Positions 63,086-64,000 of a stretch of DNA of 64,000 nucleotides are shown one piece after another; the first letter of the stretch is position 1, and each line of letters opens with the position of its first letter. Origin of the DNA: Pomphorhynchus laevis (lineage: Eukaryota; Acanthocephala; Palaeacanthocephala; Echinorhynchida; Pomphorhynchidae); the NCBI GenBank assembly GCA_012934845.2, contig WNNJ02000193.1:62001-126000 (forward strand). The letters run 5' to 3'. The notes beneath the pieces are model-generated. The model searched no databases, was not told where the DNA came from, and saw only the letters and a list, made by a program, of their open reading frames with translations. The position numbers were made by a program, and so were the translations under genes.

Positions 63086-64000
63086 GATAAGCATCCACAA
63101 CCAGCTGACATACATGAGGAAGCACTAGTCACTCAACCAATAACCGAAATACATGACTTCAACCAAGTTGCTTTCGAGAGTATTGACGGATCAAAAATAA
63201 TTGAGGCTGCTAAGAGAACAAAGGGTAGTGCAGGACCTTCTGGAATGGACGCAAAAGCATGGACCGAAATGCTTTCGAATTTCGGTACGGAGTCACAAAA
63301 ATTAGCGGATGCGCTAGCATTGTTTGCTCAACGAATCGCTACTAAGGAAGTTTCTGATGAGTCGATCAAAGCTTTTACGACAAGCCGCCTTATTGCATTA
63401 AGTAAGAATCCAGGTGTGCGTCCAATTGGAATAGGTGATGTCTCAAGACGTATCGTATCGAAAGTCATACTTGATGTTGCACGGCCACAGCTACAACAGA
63501 TATGCGGTAAAACACAGTTTTGTGCTGGTCAGCGCGCAGGTACTGAATGTGTAGTCCATGCCTTACGTGATTTGTTATCGAGTAAACCAAATTCGGTGGT
63601 CTTGACTATTGATGCAGATAATGCATTTAATCGAATCAACAGAAAAACTGCCCTGGCCAACATGCCACAAATATGCCCAGCGCTATCGAATGTTCTGTCA
63701 AACCTTTATAGAAATCCGACGTCATTGACAATTGGGAATGAAATCATACTCTCCCAAGAAGGATTTACACAGGGAGATGTTTTATCGATGTCTGCTTATG
63801 CTGCAGCTACACTTCCTATGATACAAAAGATATCTGCGGAGTATCCTGATGTGCTCCAATGCTGGTATGCTGATGACGGCAATATGGTGGGTGATCCTGA
63901 TACAGTGAAGATGGCGTTTGAACTGCTACGAAAAATTGGACCGTCATATGGTTTCTTCGTTAATCCGGCGAAATGTCGACTATACGGAAATGGATGTATA
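63086..64000 (+). CDS. RLE-type LINE E4 reverse transcriptase, open to the window end
   Basis: 305 codons without a stop, starting at the microsatellite boundary inside the coding region (DKHPQPADIHEEALVTQP), so the copy is 5'-truncated. RT blocks: GSAGPSGMDAKAWTEMLSNF, SKNPGVRPIGIGDVSRRIVS, FCAGQRAGTECVVHALRDLL, LTIDADNAFNRINRKTALAN, EGFTQGDVLSMSAYAAATLP, CWYADDGNMVG, YGFFVNPAKCRLYGNGCI. It is the same subfamily as the decayed E1 at 22-25 kb (GDV and YADDGNMVG shared). The thumb, knuckle and nuclease lie beyond the window. It appears recently active. Confidence 0.88.

Overview
The window is AT-rich animal DNA, with long runs of A/T-only sequence, spliced introns and many non-LTR retrotransposons. 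The one host gene I can prove is a syntaxin-1-type SNARE of ten coding exons on the + strand (26,481-49,744). Its exon layout resembles that of vertebrate STX1 genes as I recall them. This fits an invertebrate metazoan that kept ancestral introns; I cannot fix the phylum from sequence alone.

Layout. 1-26 kb is a graveyard of LINE copies on both strands. It holds jockey/CR1-like elements with ORF1 end, APE endonuclease and reverse transcriptase (RT), CR1/L2-like elements sharing a 3' stem-loop, one element nested inside another (17.25-18.97 kb), a degraded element with a restriction-like endonuclease (RLE; 22.3-25.1 kb), and small foldback or MITE-like repeats. 26.5-49.7 kb is the syntaxin gene. 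Its introns hold a deleted mariner, foldbacks, tandem repeats and only short LINE scraps. 51.2-64 kb is an array of young-looking LINE insertions set into ATT/TAA microsatellite. RLE-type copies alternate with APE-type copies, several with long open frames, and the last frame is open to the window end.

Main observations. (1) The syntaxin gene has a second, equal-length, phase-matched copy of the exon for the Hc helix of the Habc domain (exon 6b, 41,236-41,344, 16 of 36 residues identical to exon 6a), so mutually exclusive splicing is likely. A second candidate alternative exon (5b) lies just upstream. (2) RLE-type and APE-type LINEs share one ATT-microsatellite target zone. (3) Their 5' junctions carry a duplicated internal segment, a two-family chimera and a snap-back palindrome, which look like template-jump or fold-back products of target-primed reverse transcription. 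No tRNA, rRNA, CRISPR or bacterial-type feature was found.
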